NCBI RefSeq assembly: GCF_965230735.1
Contig: NZ_OZ246016.1
Span: 2,294,001 to 2,358,000, forward strand
Direction: 5' to 3'
DNA: 64,000 bases
From: Motiliproteus sp965230735
Lineage (GTDB): Bacteria; Pseudomonadota; Gammaproteobacteria; Pseudomonadales; Balneatricaceae
Shown here: in pieces, positions 17,947-28,461 of the stretch
Position numbering within the stretch: position 1 is the first letter of the stretch
How the letters are laid out: each line of letters opens with the position of its first letter
Program-made: the position numbers and the translations under genes
The notes under the pieces: generated by a model
Database searches by the model: none
What the model was told of the DNA's origin: nothing
What the model saw: only the letters and a program-made list of their open reading frames with translations

Positions 17947-19050
17947 TTAGCGGGCACCGTGACCGGTGTGCAGTTTGCGTTCGAGGAATTGGCTGTAGCG
18001 GGACATGCCGAAGCAGAAGACCCAGAAAACGAAGGCAACAAAGGTATAGCCTTCGATGGAGTAACCCAGCCATTTCGGATCGGACAGTGCCGCCTGGACG
18101 ATCGCCAGCAGGTCGAACAGACCGATGATCAGTACCAGAGATGTGTCCTTGAATAGCGCGATAAAGGTGTTAACGATACCGGGGATCATGATCTTCAACG
18201 CTTGTGGCAGCACGATCAGGCCCATCTTTTTCCAGTAACTCAGACCCAGCGCATCGGCCGCTTCGTACTGGCCTTTCGGAATCGCCTGCAGACCACCACG
18301 GATAACCTCGGCCATATAGGCGGACTGGAACAGGGTGATACCGATCAGCGCTCGCAGCAGTTTGTCGAAGTCGATCTCTTCCGGTGCGAACAGCGGCAAC
18401 ATGACCGAGGCCATGAACAGGATGGTGATCAGCGGAACACCGCGCCACATCTCGATAAACACGGTACAGAAACTGCGTACCACCGGCATATCCGAGCGAC
18501 GTCCCAACGCCAGCAGTACCCCGATCGGCAGCGAGGCGACAATCCCCACCAGGGCCAGAACCAGAGTCAGGCTGAGCCCACCCCATTTATGGGTTTCGAC
18601 CACTTCAAGGCCGAATGAACCGCCGTAGAGCAGGAAGAAGGCGATGATCGGGAAGACGACCAGTGTAAAAGCGCTGATCCAACCCCGTTTGGGCATGCCC
18701 TCGTAAACCAACGCCGTGATCAGTATCGCCAGCATGACGAACAGAATGTCGATTCGCCAGTACTCGGATTCCGGGTAGAACCCATAGATAAACTGATTGA
18801 ACCGGGCATTGATGAAGACCCAACAGGCACCGCCGCTGGTACAGGCATCCCGGCTGTCACCGGCCCAATCGGCATCGATGAAGGCCCACTGAACGGCCGG
18901 GATTACGGTGATCCACAGCAGGTAAGCCACGATCAGCGTCAGCACGGTGTAGGTTGGGGTTGAGAACAGATTGGTCCGCAGCCAGCCAACCACACCGACG
19001 GTGCTGGCGGGTGGCGGTAGATCGGGTAATTTCTTGTCGTTGACGATCAT
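17947..19050 (-). CDS. aapM: general L-amino acid ABC transporter, permease AapM
   Basis: A 367-aa inner-membrane permease, larger than ordinary amino-acid permeases as expected for AapM. The N-terminal hydrophobic segment is followed by an extra region containing DACTSGGACWVF, then the transport domain with the coupling (EAA) loop EAADALGLSYWKKMGLIVLP. It should pair with AapQ and AapP. Its ATG starts one base after the aapQ stop, with GGAG inside the end of aapQ, so the two are coupled. Confidence 0.94.
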   Translation of the reverse strand: MIVNDKKLPDLPPPASTVGVVGWLRTNLFSTPTYTVLTLIVAYLLWITVIPAVQWAFIDADWAGDSRDACTSGGACWVFINARFNQFIYGFYPESEYWRIDILFVMLAILITALVYEGMPKRGWISAFTLVVFPIIAFFLLYGGSFGLEVVETHKWGGLSLTLVLALVGIVASLPIGVLLALGRRSDMPVVRSFCTVFIEMWRGVPLITILFMASVMLPLFAPEEIDFDKLLRALIGITLFQSAYMAEVIRGGLQAIPKGQYEAADALGLSYWKKMGLIVLPQALKIMIPGIVNTFIALFKDTSLVLIIGLFDLLAIVQAALSDPKWLGYSIEGYTFVAFVFWVFCFGMSRYSQFLERKLHTGHGAR

Positions 19051-19051
19051 A

Positions 19052-20242
19052 TTAACGCTCCACCAGCGACATGCGCTTGTTGTACCAGTTCATAAACAGC
19101 GACACCAACAGGTTGATGGTCAGGTAGACCGCCATCGTCATGAAGATGATCTCGATCGCCTGGCCGGTCTGGTTCAGGGTGGTACCCATGAACACGGAAA
19201 CCAGATCCGGATAACCGATCGCGGTAGCCAGTGAGGAGTTTTTAATCAGGTTCAGGTATTGGCTGGTCAGCGGTGGAATGATGACCCGCATCGCTTGGGG
19301 AACCACGATCAGACGCAGGGTGCGGCTGTTGTTTAATCCCAGCGCATGGGCCGCTTCGCTCTGGCCCTTGTTTACCGCCAGGATACCCGAGCGGACAATC
19401 TCGGCGATAAAGGTACCGGTATAGACCGACAGGGCGATCAGCAGTGCCATCAATTCCGGAATGATGGTAGCGCCGCCACGGAAGTTGAAGCCCTTCAACG
19501 CCGGGTAATCCCAGGTCATCGGCGAGCCGGCCAGGAAATAGACGATCAACGGCAGGCCGATCAGCAGAGCCAGGGCCGCCCGGAAAACCGGGAAGGTCTG
19601 ACCGGTTTCGTCCTGGCGTTTATGGTTCCACTTGACCAGAAAGATCACGGCGACGACGGCAATCGCGAAGGCGATTGTTACGAACATAAAGGCCGGGTGG
19701 AATTCGGGCCAGGGGATGTAGAAGCCCCGGTTGTTGAGGAAGGCACTACCGATTTCAATACTCTGCCTGGGTGAGGGCAGGGGCTGTAGAACCGCGAAGT
19801 ACCAGAAAAAGATCTGCAGCAGCAGCGGAATATTCCGGAAGATCTCAATATAGGCGGTTGCCACCTTGTTGATCAGCCAGTTCTGGGACAGCCTCGCGAT
19901 CCCCATAACAAAGCCGATGACTGTGGCTAGAATAATCCCCAGTGCAGAAACCAGCAGGGTGTTGAGCAGACCAATGATAAAGGTCCGGCCAAAACTGAAG
20001 GTGGCGTCATAGGGAATTAAGGTCAGCAGTATCTCGAAGCCGGCGGCTTGACCAAGAAAGTCAAAACCGGTGGTGATACCACGTTTTTCAAGGTTAAAGA
20101 GTGCGTTTGAGATGATGTAGGCAAAGAAACCCAGAATCGTAAGAATCATCAGTATCTGGAACAGCAATGCCCGTTTTTCAGGGTCGTTCCAGAACTTGGG
20201 TTTCGAGGAGGGTGCCACGCCGTTTTTCACATCAGTGGGCAT
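19052..20242 (-). CDS. aapQ: general L-amino acid ABC transporter, permease AapQ
   Basis: A 396-aa inner-membrane permease of the Aap/Bzt type. About eight hydrophobic segments are visible, with the coupling loop SEAAHALGLNNSRTLRLIVVP near residue 325. The long region between the first and later helices (QPLPSPRQSIEIG ... FYIPWPEFHP) is typical for AapQ. ATG 20242 follows GGAGAT. The 239-nt gap from aapJ contains an RNA hairpin that probably lowers permease expression relative to the binding protein. Confidence 0.94.
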   Translation of the reverse strand: MPTDVKNGVAPSSKPKFWNDPEKRALLFQILMILTILGFFAYIISNALFNLEKRGITTGFDFLGQAAGFEILLTLIPYDATFSFGRTFIIGLLNTLLVSALGIILATVIGFVMGIARLSQNWLINKVATAYIEIFRNIPLLLQIFFWYFAVLQPLPSPRQSIEIGSAFLNNRGFYIPWPEFHPAFMFVTIAFAIAVVAVIFLVKWNHKRQDETGQTFPVFRAALALLIGLPLIVYFLAGSPMTWDYPALKGFNFRGGATIIPELMALLIALSVYTGTFIAEIVRSGILAVNKGQSEAAHALGLNNSRTLRLIVVPQAMRVIIPPLTSQYLNLIKNSSLATAIGYPDLVSVFMGTTLNQTGQAIEIIFMTMAVYLTINLLVSLFMNWYNKRMSLVER

Positions 20243-20433
20243 GGAAAGATCTCCGGTTTGTTGTTATTAGGTTCATAAAGTCTAGCAGCCAGCTTTAACT
20301 TCGCCTGCTGTTAAACCTTGCCGAGGGTCGATCCTGGAGTTGCATTAACTATTTGAGCAACTCTCTGATTCATAAAAGATAATCGACATCCTGGTCGATG
20401 CTGCTTCGGTAGAAATTGCAGCGGGTTATAGAA

Positions 20434-20464
20434 ACGGCCGGAAGGATTCGCTCCATCCGGCCGT
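20434..20464 (-). promoter_or_regulatory. intercistronic hairpin between aapJ and aapQ
   Basis: On the minus strand ACGGCCGGA and TCCGGCCGT pair perfectly, with three further pairs inside, 17 nt after the aapJ stop codon. TTCTATAA follows rather than a long T run. Such hairpins after binding-protein genes stabilise the upstream message or partly stop transcription, giving more binding protein than permease. The structure is visible; its effect is inferred. Confidence 0.65.
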
Positions 20465-20481
20465 CATGAGGGGCTTAAGAA

Positions 20482-21504
20482 TTAACGCATCGGCGGTGCG
20501 TACAGGAAGCCGCCTTTGCTCCACAGTGCGTTTACACCACGGTCGATTGCCAGCGGGGAGCCGGAGCCGACGTTACGCTCGAAAGCTTCACCGTAGCTGC
20601 CGACCTGCTTAACGATCTGGTAGGCCCAGTCATCGCTCAGCTCCATACCGGAACCTTTCGGACCTTCCATGCCGACGAAACGACGTACGCTCGGGTTGGA
20701 GCTGTCCTTCATCTTATCGATGTTGGAAGAAGTCAGGCCCAGTTCTTCGGCGTTGATCATCGCATTCAGAGACCACTTGACGATGTTGAACCAGAGGTCG
20801 TCACCCTGACGAACGACCGGACCCAGCGGCTCTTTGGAGATAACTTCCGGCAGAACCATGGCGCTATCCGGGTTGGCCAGCTTGATACGCAGGGCGTACA
20901 GCTGTGATTGGTCAGAGGTCAGTACATCACAGCGGCCAGCCTCAAAACCTTTAACCGTTTGGTCAGAAGTATCAAATACCACCGGGGAGAAGCTCATCTT
21001 GTGCTCACGGAAGTAGTCGGACAGGTTCAGCTCGGTGGTGGTACCGGACTGGATACAAACGGCTGCGCCGTCCAGCTCCAGAGCGCTCTTAACGCCCAGG
21101 TTCTTGCTGACCATGAAACCCTGACCGTCGTAGTAGTTTACGCCGGCGAAGTTCAGACCCAGGGTGGTGTCACGGGTTTGGGTCCAGGTGGTGTTACGAG
21201 ACAGTACGTCGATCTCACCGGACTGCAGGGCGGTGAAACGCTCTTTAGCGGTCAGCGGGATGTATTTAACTTTGGAGGCGTCACCCAGGGTGGCGGCGGC
21301 AACGGCGCGGCAGACGTCTACGTCCATACCTTGCCAGTTACCTTTCTCATCGGGATTCGAGAAGCCCGGAAGACCGGTAGAAACACCGCATTGGACAAAA
21401 CCTTTCTCCTTGACGGCATCAAGGGTGGCGCTTGCGGCTTGTGCGCCAGATGCCATGCCCATTGCAATGGCTGAAACGGCTGCAAGAGAAGTGATTTTTT
21501 TCAT
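20482..21504 (-). CDS. aapJ: general L-amino acid ABC transporter, periplasmic binding protein
   Basis: A 340-aa periplasmic solute-binding protein. A signal peptide occupies about residues 1-22 (SAIAMGMASGAQA). The family body follows, with GVSTGLPGFSNPDEKGNWQG near the N-terminus, LTAKERFTALQSGEIDVLSRN and the Aap/Bzt-specific C-terminal VNALWSKGGFLYAPPMR. ATG 21504 has AAGGAAC upstream; a 31-residue in-frame extension to 21597 precedes the signal peptide and is not expected. First gene of the operon, 78 nt downstream of the probable start site of a sigma54-type promoter. Confidence 0.95.
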   Translation of the reverse strand: MKKITSLAAVSAIAMGMASGAQAASATLDAVKEKGFVQCGVSTGLPGFSNPDEKGNWQGMDVDVCRAVAAATLGDASKVKYIPLTAKERFTALQSGEIDVLSRNTTWTQTRDTTLGLNFAGVNYYDGQGFMVSKNLGVKSALELDGAAVCIQSGTTTELNLSDYFREHKMSFSPVVFDTSDQTVKGFEAGRCDVLTSDQSQLYALRIKLANPDSAMVLPEVISKEPLGPVVRQGDDLWFNIVKWSLNAMINAEELGLTSSNIDKMKDSSNPSVRRFVGMEGPKGSGMELSDDWAYQIVKQVGSYGEAFERNVGSGSPLAIDRGVNALWSKGGFLYAPPMR

Positions 21505-21592
21505 AATTGTTCCTTCTGTTGTCAGGTTATCCACCTTATTTATTAAGAGGTTGGATAAAGCTAACGGGTCGTGTTGTTGTAATTCCCGATAA

Positions 21593-21608
21593 TGCAAGCG
21601 TTATGCCA
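21593..21608 (-). promoter_or_regulatory. sigma54 (RpoN) promoter of the aap operon
   Basis: On the minus strand TGGCAT-AACGC-TTGCA matches the sigma54 consensus TGGCAC-N5-TTGCA at 10 of 11 positions, with the required GG and GC dinucleotides exactly ten bases apart. Start of transcription would be near 21582. An imperfect NtrC-like inverted repeat, TTACC-GTCTT-GGTGC, lies at 21623-21637. Nitrogen control of amino-acid uptake is a plausible reading. Confidence 0.6.
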
Positions 21609-22172
21609 CCTGTTCAAAATAATTACCGTCTTGGTGCTCATCTAAAGACCTCTATCGTCTTGAAATTCACATAAAAACGGTAGGGTGAACGACAACTGCT
21701 CGCCTAGCGATTTGATTGAAGCAGATGGATTTAGGCCCAACAATATCGCTACTTGATGCTAGTAGAGCTTAATAGGTGCTTCATTAGCATCTGCTTGCGC
21801 CATTTTACTGTTGTTAAATTTCTGGAACACGGCCGTAAAAGTAATTTAAATCAATTAGTTATCGCTTTTTGTTGAAAATATTCACATTTCTGAAGCTGTG
21901 GTGCCTGTGGCGCCACTTTTGGTGACAGTCTGTTCCGCGGCGCGGGCGACGGTTTGATCAGGTGTCGTGCCGGCTCCCTTCGGGATAACTTTTTTGCTAC
22001 AGTTCACGCCCTGTTATGGGCACTGAAAAGGGAACTTTTTGTATCCTGAGCGCTTTGTTGGTGCAGTGAAGCTGTATCTCAGTGCCGCGAGAAAAGAAGT
22101 GGCGCCAAGCGACTTTTTGAACCTTACTTTATGTCGTATCTCTGCGACGTTTCGATGAATAGGTATTCAGGT
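21609..22172. other. intergenic region between aapJ and gcvP
   Basis: This 564-bp AT-richer region has no convincing reading frame. GTGGCGCCAC occurs at 21907-21916 and a second GTGGCGCCA at 22099-22107; their role is unknown. I looked for a glycine riboswitch ahead of gcvP and did not see its conserved core. A short reading frame starting at ATG 22016 has no ribosome site and was not called. Confidence 0.4.
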
Positions 22173-25070
<2,898 letters not shown>

Positions 25071-25093
25071 TTCGGGGTCGGGTTTGCTAGTTG

Positions 25094-25118
25094 AAAGGCC
25101 GCAATGATGCGGCCTTTT
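25094..25118 (+). terminator. gcvP terminator
   Basis: AAAGGCCGC-AATGAT-GCGGCCTTT followed by TCTTT, 23 bp after the gcvP stop. Confidence 0.88.
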
Positions 25119-25185
25119 CTTTGGCGAATGCGTTAGGAAAGCGTGGCCGAGTTTTGGTCAGGCGTTGGTAAAAGGAATTTAACCA

Positions 25186-26058
25186 TTGAGTATTCAGCGA
25201 ACTTTGCAATATCCCGCCCAAGGGGTGGGTCTGGCTCTGATGGCGGCAGCGATGTTGCTGATCCCGTTTGTGGACGGGCTGGCTAAATATCTCAGCGAAA
25301 CTCACTCGCCGTTGTACGTCAGTTGGGCTCGCTATGCTGCGGCAAGTCTGGTGGTCGTGCCGATTGCACTGGCGGTCCATGGTCGTCGCTGTCTGCCGAC
25401 GGAAAACCTGGGGGCCCATTTCAATCGGACCCTGTTTCTGGTGATCGCGATGACGCTCTATTTCGTCGCGCTGTCCAAAGTCCAGATGGCGTCGGCGATT
25501 ACCGCCTACTTTGTCGGACCGATTATCACCGCAGTACTGGCGGTTATCTTCCTCAACGAGCGGCTGACCCCGCGAAAGATCATGGCGCTGGTCTGCGGAT
25601 TCGTGGGCACGCTGATCATTCTGGATCCGGCGGGCGAGATCGAACCGGGGATTATCTACGCGCTGGGTAGTGGGCTGTTTTTCGCGTTCTATCTGATTGC
25701 GACCCGGCTGGCATCGAAAAATAACGACCCGTTGAAGACGTTGACCTTCCAGTGCCTGGTGGGCTCGCTGATTCTGACCCCGCAGGCGATCTGGGCCTGG
25801 TCGGTACCGCAGCTGTCCGAACTGCTGTTCTTTGCGGCAATTGGAGTATTGTCCTCGCTGAGCCATCTGCTGTCGATCCAGGCGTTCCGTTACGCCGAAG
25901 CGTCGTTGCTGGCGCCGCTTGTTTATCTTGAGCTGATCGCTGCCGCTGCGGTGGGCTATCTCTTCTTCGATGAGGTGCCGGCGCTGATGTTGTGGGTCGG
26001 GGCCGCGGTGATTATGGCGGGAGGGGTGTTGCTGCTAAACGAGCGCCGTAGCAGTTAA
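25186..26058 (+). CDS. DMT-superfamily transporter (two EamA domains)
   Basis: A 290-aa inner-membrane protein with ten predicted helices in two EamA repeats. The first ends near VIFLNERLTPRKIMALVCGFVG and the second near EVPALMLWVGAAVIMAGGV. Members of this group export amino acids or other metabolites; the substrate here cannot be told. The start is TTG 25186, selected because AAAGGAA sits about nine bases upstream and because no ATG precedes the first helix. It converges with the COG3146 gene with only 26 bp between stops and no visible terminator. Confidence 0.88.
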   Translation: MSIQRTLQYPAQGVGLALMAAAMLLIPFVDGLAKYLSETHSPLYVSWARYAAASLVVVPIALAVHGRRCLPTENLGAHFNRTLFLVIAMTLYFVALSKVQMASAITAYFVGPIITAVLAVIFLNERLTPRKIMALVCGFVGTLIILDPAGEIEPGIIYALGSGLFFAFYLIATRLASKNNDPLKTLTFQCLVGSLILTPQAIWAWSVPQLSELLFFAAIGVLSSLSHLLSIQAFRYAEASLLAPLVYLELIAAAAVGYLFFDEVPALMLWVGAAVIMAGGVLLLNERRSS

Positions 26059-26084
26059 CGCGTCGAATTTAGATCCCGGTACGA

Positions 26085-27242
26085 TCAGCAATTCGATTGA
26101 CGGTAGGGGAGTAGTCCTCGGGCCTGCTCGATATAGGCCTCGACCTGGCGGCGCTCTTGGGCCAGCCATCTTTCTACCCCTTGGTGAAGTCCCGGGTGTT
26201 TCAGCCAGTGCAGCGAACAGGTTTTGACCGGCTCGAAGCCACGAATCAGCTTGTGCTCGCCCTGGGTGCCGGGATCGAAACGCTTCAATCCTCGTTCAAT
26301 CGCGAACTCGATCCCCTGGTAGTAACAGGCCTCGAAGTGAAGGCAGTCGTAGCCGGGCAGTCCGCCCCACCAGCGCCCGTAGAGGGTGTCCTGGTCGAAC
26401 AGAAACAATGCGCAACCCACCAGCGGGTTACCAGGAGCGCTTTCGTCAACGGCAGTGACCAGCAGCATTCGGTCGGCAAGCTGTTGTCGTAGCTGCTCAA
26501 AGAAACGACGATTCAGGTACGGGTGGCGGCCTCGCTGGTGATAGGTCAGGGCATAGAAGTCGTAGAAAGCACCGATCAGGGTGCTGCTGATCTGCTTGCC
26601 GCTAAGCCGGTTGAGGCGGAGTTGCTGCTGTTCAATTTTGCGCCTTTCCCGTTTCAAGCTTTTGCGCTTCTGGGAACGCAGTTGCGAGAGAAAATCGTCG
26701 AAGCTGCTGTAGTTGCGATTAAACCAATGGTACTGGCAGTCAAACCGCTCCAGCAGCGATTGCGATAAGGGCCAGTGGCGTTGAATCCGTTCGCGACTCG
26801 GGTGATCGGCAAACAGCAGGTGCCAGGATGAGGCCTGCTGCTGTTCAGCATGGCCGATCAGTTGTTCCAGCAGTGCCGGCAGCAGGGATTCTGCGTCGGG
26901 ATCAGACAGGCCTAGCCGAGGTCCGGGGCAGGGTGTGTAGGGAATGGCGCTGATCAATTTCGGATAATAGGCCAGTCCGGCTCGTTCAGAGGCATCGGCC
27001 CAGAGCCAGTCGAACACGTATTCGCCGTAGGAGTGCTGTTTGAGATAGAGTGGCAGAAAGGCTTCCTGATCACCGCTGTCTGATCTCAGCGTCTGGTGTT
27101 GGGCCAGCCAGCCACTCTGCGGTCCAAGGCAACCACTACTTTCAAACGCCTCCAGAAAAGCGGCGCTGAACAGCGTCTGCTGTTCGACGGGGAGGGTGGT
27201 CGGCCGGAGTTGGTCGATCAAGTCGTTGTTTGCTGCTGGCAT
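26085..27242 (-). CDS. COG3146 family GNAT-like protein
   Basis: A 385-aa cytoplasmic protein of the COG3146 (DUF482) family, related to GNAT/FemAB acyltransferases. Recognised by LPLYLKQHSYGEYVFDWLWA, YYPKLISAIPYTPCPGPRL, the basic LRSQKRKSLKRERR helix, and GRWWGG...LHFEACYYQGIEFA...FDPGTQGEHKLIRGF. The FemAB-like halves suggest transfer of an aminoacyl or acyl group, but no substrate is known. ATG 27242 follows CAGGCGGA; an in-frame ATG at 27317 would add 25 residues not seen in the family. Confidence 0.85.
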   Translation of the reverse strand: MPAANNDLIDQLRPTTLPVEQQTLFSAAFLEAFESSGCLGPQSGWLAQHQTLRSDSGDQEAFLPLYLKQHSYGEYVFDWLWADASERAGLAYYPKLISAIPYTPCPGPRLGLSDPDAESLLPALLEQLIGHAEQQQASSWHLLFADHPSRERIQRHWPLSQSLLERFDCQYHWFNRNYSSFDDFLSQLRSQKRKSLKRERRKIEQQQLRLNRLSGKQISSTLIGAFYDFYALTYHQRGRHPYLNRRFFEQLRQQLADRMLLVTAVDESAPGNPLVGCALFLFDQDTLYGRWWGGLPGYDCLHFEACYYQGIEFAIERGLKRFDPGTQGEHKLIRGFEPVKTCSLHWLKHPGLHQGVERWLAQERRQVEAYIEQARGLLPYRQSNC

Positions 27243-27408
27243 AAAACATCCGCCTGGATTGCGAACCAAACTGAAAGACAGAAGCTCGCCAGGACTTATT
27301 CGTAGGTTCCCAAGCATAGACGGTTTGCTAAGCCTTACTCGGCTATTTATTCGCGTTGGTTGATGCCAACTGGCTTATACTCAGATAAAACCCCGTAAGG
27401 AGACAAGT

Positions 27409-27912
27409 ATGACCGAACTGGAGGCCAGCGCCGATATTGATTATGACCCGGCCCGGGATCTGGATCCGGAGCTCCACCCCTACAGCCTGGATCCGCAGCT
27501 AGCGCAGGACTGTATTCGACTGGGGCGTTTCTCATTGTGCGAGCTGTTGCTGATGAACGACGCCAACTATCCCTGGTTTATCCTGGTGCCACAGCGTTCG
27601 GATGTCGGTGAGATCTATCACCTGTCGGTGGAAGATCAGCAGCAGCTGTTGGCCGAATCGAGTCGGTTGTCGTCTAATCTGGCCGATATTTTCAATGCCC
27701 ATAAGATGAATGTGGCGGCGCTTGGAAACGTGGTGCGCCAGCTTCACGTGCATCATGTGGTGCGCCAACCGGATGATCCTGCCTGGCCGGCGCCGGTCTG
27801 GGGCAAACTGCCGAGCCAACCCTACAGTGACGAACAGATTGCCGATATTCGTGAGCGGGTTAACAGTATGTTGGCCGATGACAGCGAGTACGAAACCGTC
27901 GCGGAAGGCTGA
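27409..27912 (+). CDS. HIT-domain protein
   Basis: A 167-aa protein with a histidine-triad nucleotide-binding fold. The signature region reads QLHVHHVVR: the first His of the canonical H-x-H-x-H is Gln, while the central residues are kept. This Gln form is also seen in the related Pseudomonas proteins, as I recall them. FSLCELLLMNDANYPWFILVP and NVAALGNVV are family features. An acidic leader of ~25 residues precedes the domain. Likely acts on a nucleotide phosphoramidate or similar; substrate unknown. ATG 27409 has a perfect AAGGAG upstream. Confidence 0.9.
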   Translation: MTELEASADIDYDPARDLDPELHPYSLDPQLAQDCIRLGRFSLCELLLMNDANYPWFILVPQRSDVGEIYHLSVEDQQQLLAESSRLSSNLADIFNAHKMNVAALGNVVRQLHVHHVVRQPDDPAWPAPVWGKLPSQPYSDEQIADIRERVNSMLADDSEYETVAEG

Positions 27913-28093
27913 TCTTAACCCGATCTGTTACCTCGTCCTGATGCCGGATGCCCTGGGTATCCGGCTCTACAGCGCTGCAATCCCGTCTTGTCCAGCATGG
28001 TTATTCTGATCTGTGCGGTGGCGATCTGTTCGGCTCTGCTGCGAACATCAAAACTGCCTCCATAACTCCGCCCAGATTCCCGTCCGGCAGGGG

Positions 28094-28122
28094 ATGTCAG
28101 ACCTCGCCGAAGCAGTTATAAT
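28094..28122 (+). promoter_or_regulatory. sigma70 promoter for fmdB-aspS
   Basis: ATGTCA at 28094-28099 (four of six matches to TTGACA), a 17-bp spacer and a perfect TATAAT at 28117-28122, 34 bp before the fmdB start codon. Confidence 0.55.
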
Positions 28123-28155
28123 CGCGCGTTTGTTTGACAGCGATTTACTTCAGAT

Positions 28156-28392
28156 ATGCCCATCTACGAATACCAGTGTGGTGACTGTGGTCACCAACTC
28201 GAAGCGTTGCAGAAGATCAGCGATGATGCGCTGACCGATTGCCCTCGCTGCGATCAGCCCTCTCTGACCAAGCAGATCTCGGCCGCCGGTTTCCGCCTGG
28301 CGGGCAAGGGATGGTACGAGACCGACTTTAAGACCGGATCCAAGAAGAATCTGGCCGGCGGTTCCGACAGTGCCTCCAGCGCTGACAGCTGA
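28156..28392 (+). CDS. FmdB-family zinc-ribbon protein
   Basis: A 78-aa small zinc-ribbon protein. Two knuckles (YQCGDCGH and DCPRCD) provide four Cys for one zinc, in the standard MPIYEYQCxxCGHxxE frame. A conserved GxGWYETDFK segment follows, then a Ser/Gly/Asp-rich tail. The molecular role is not known; the name comes from a formamidase operon. It lies 69 bp upstream of aspS and is likely co-transcribed, an arrangement common in gammaproteobacteria. Confidence 0.93.
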   Translation: MPIYEYQCGDCGHQLEALQKISDDALTDCPRCDQPSLTKQISAAGFRLAGKGWYETDFKTGSKKNLAGGSDSASSADS

Positions 28393-28461
28393 GCAACTTT
28401 AGAATTCGGCGTTCAAAGCGACGCTAGATAGATTGATTCATTTTGAGAACAGGACAGCATT

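Noticed and set aside
22016..22069. 17-codon reading frame upstream of gcvP
   Set aside because: No ribosome site and no sign of coding.
21505..22172. Glycine riboswitch ahead of gcvP
   Set aside because: The conserved glycine aptamer cores were not found on reading the region; a covariance-model search would settle it.
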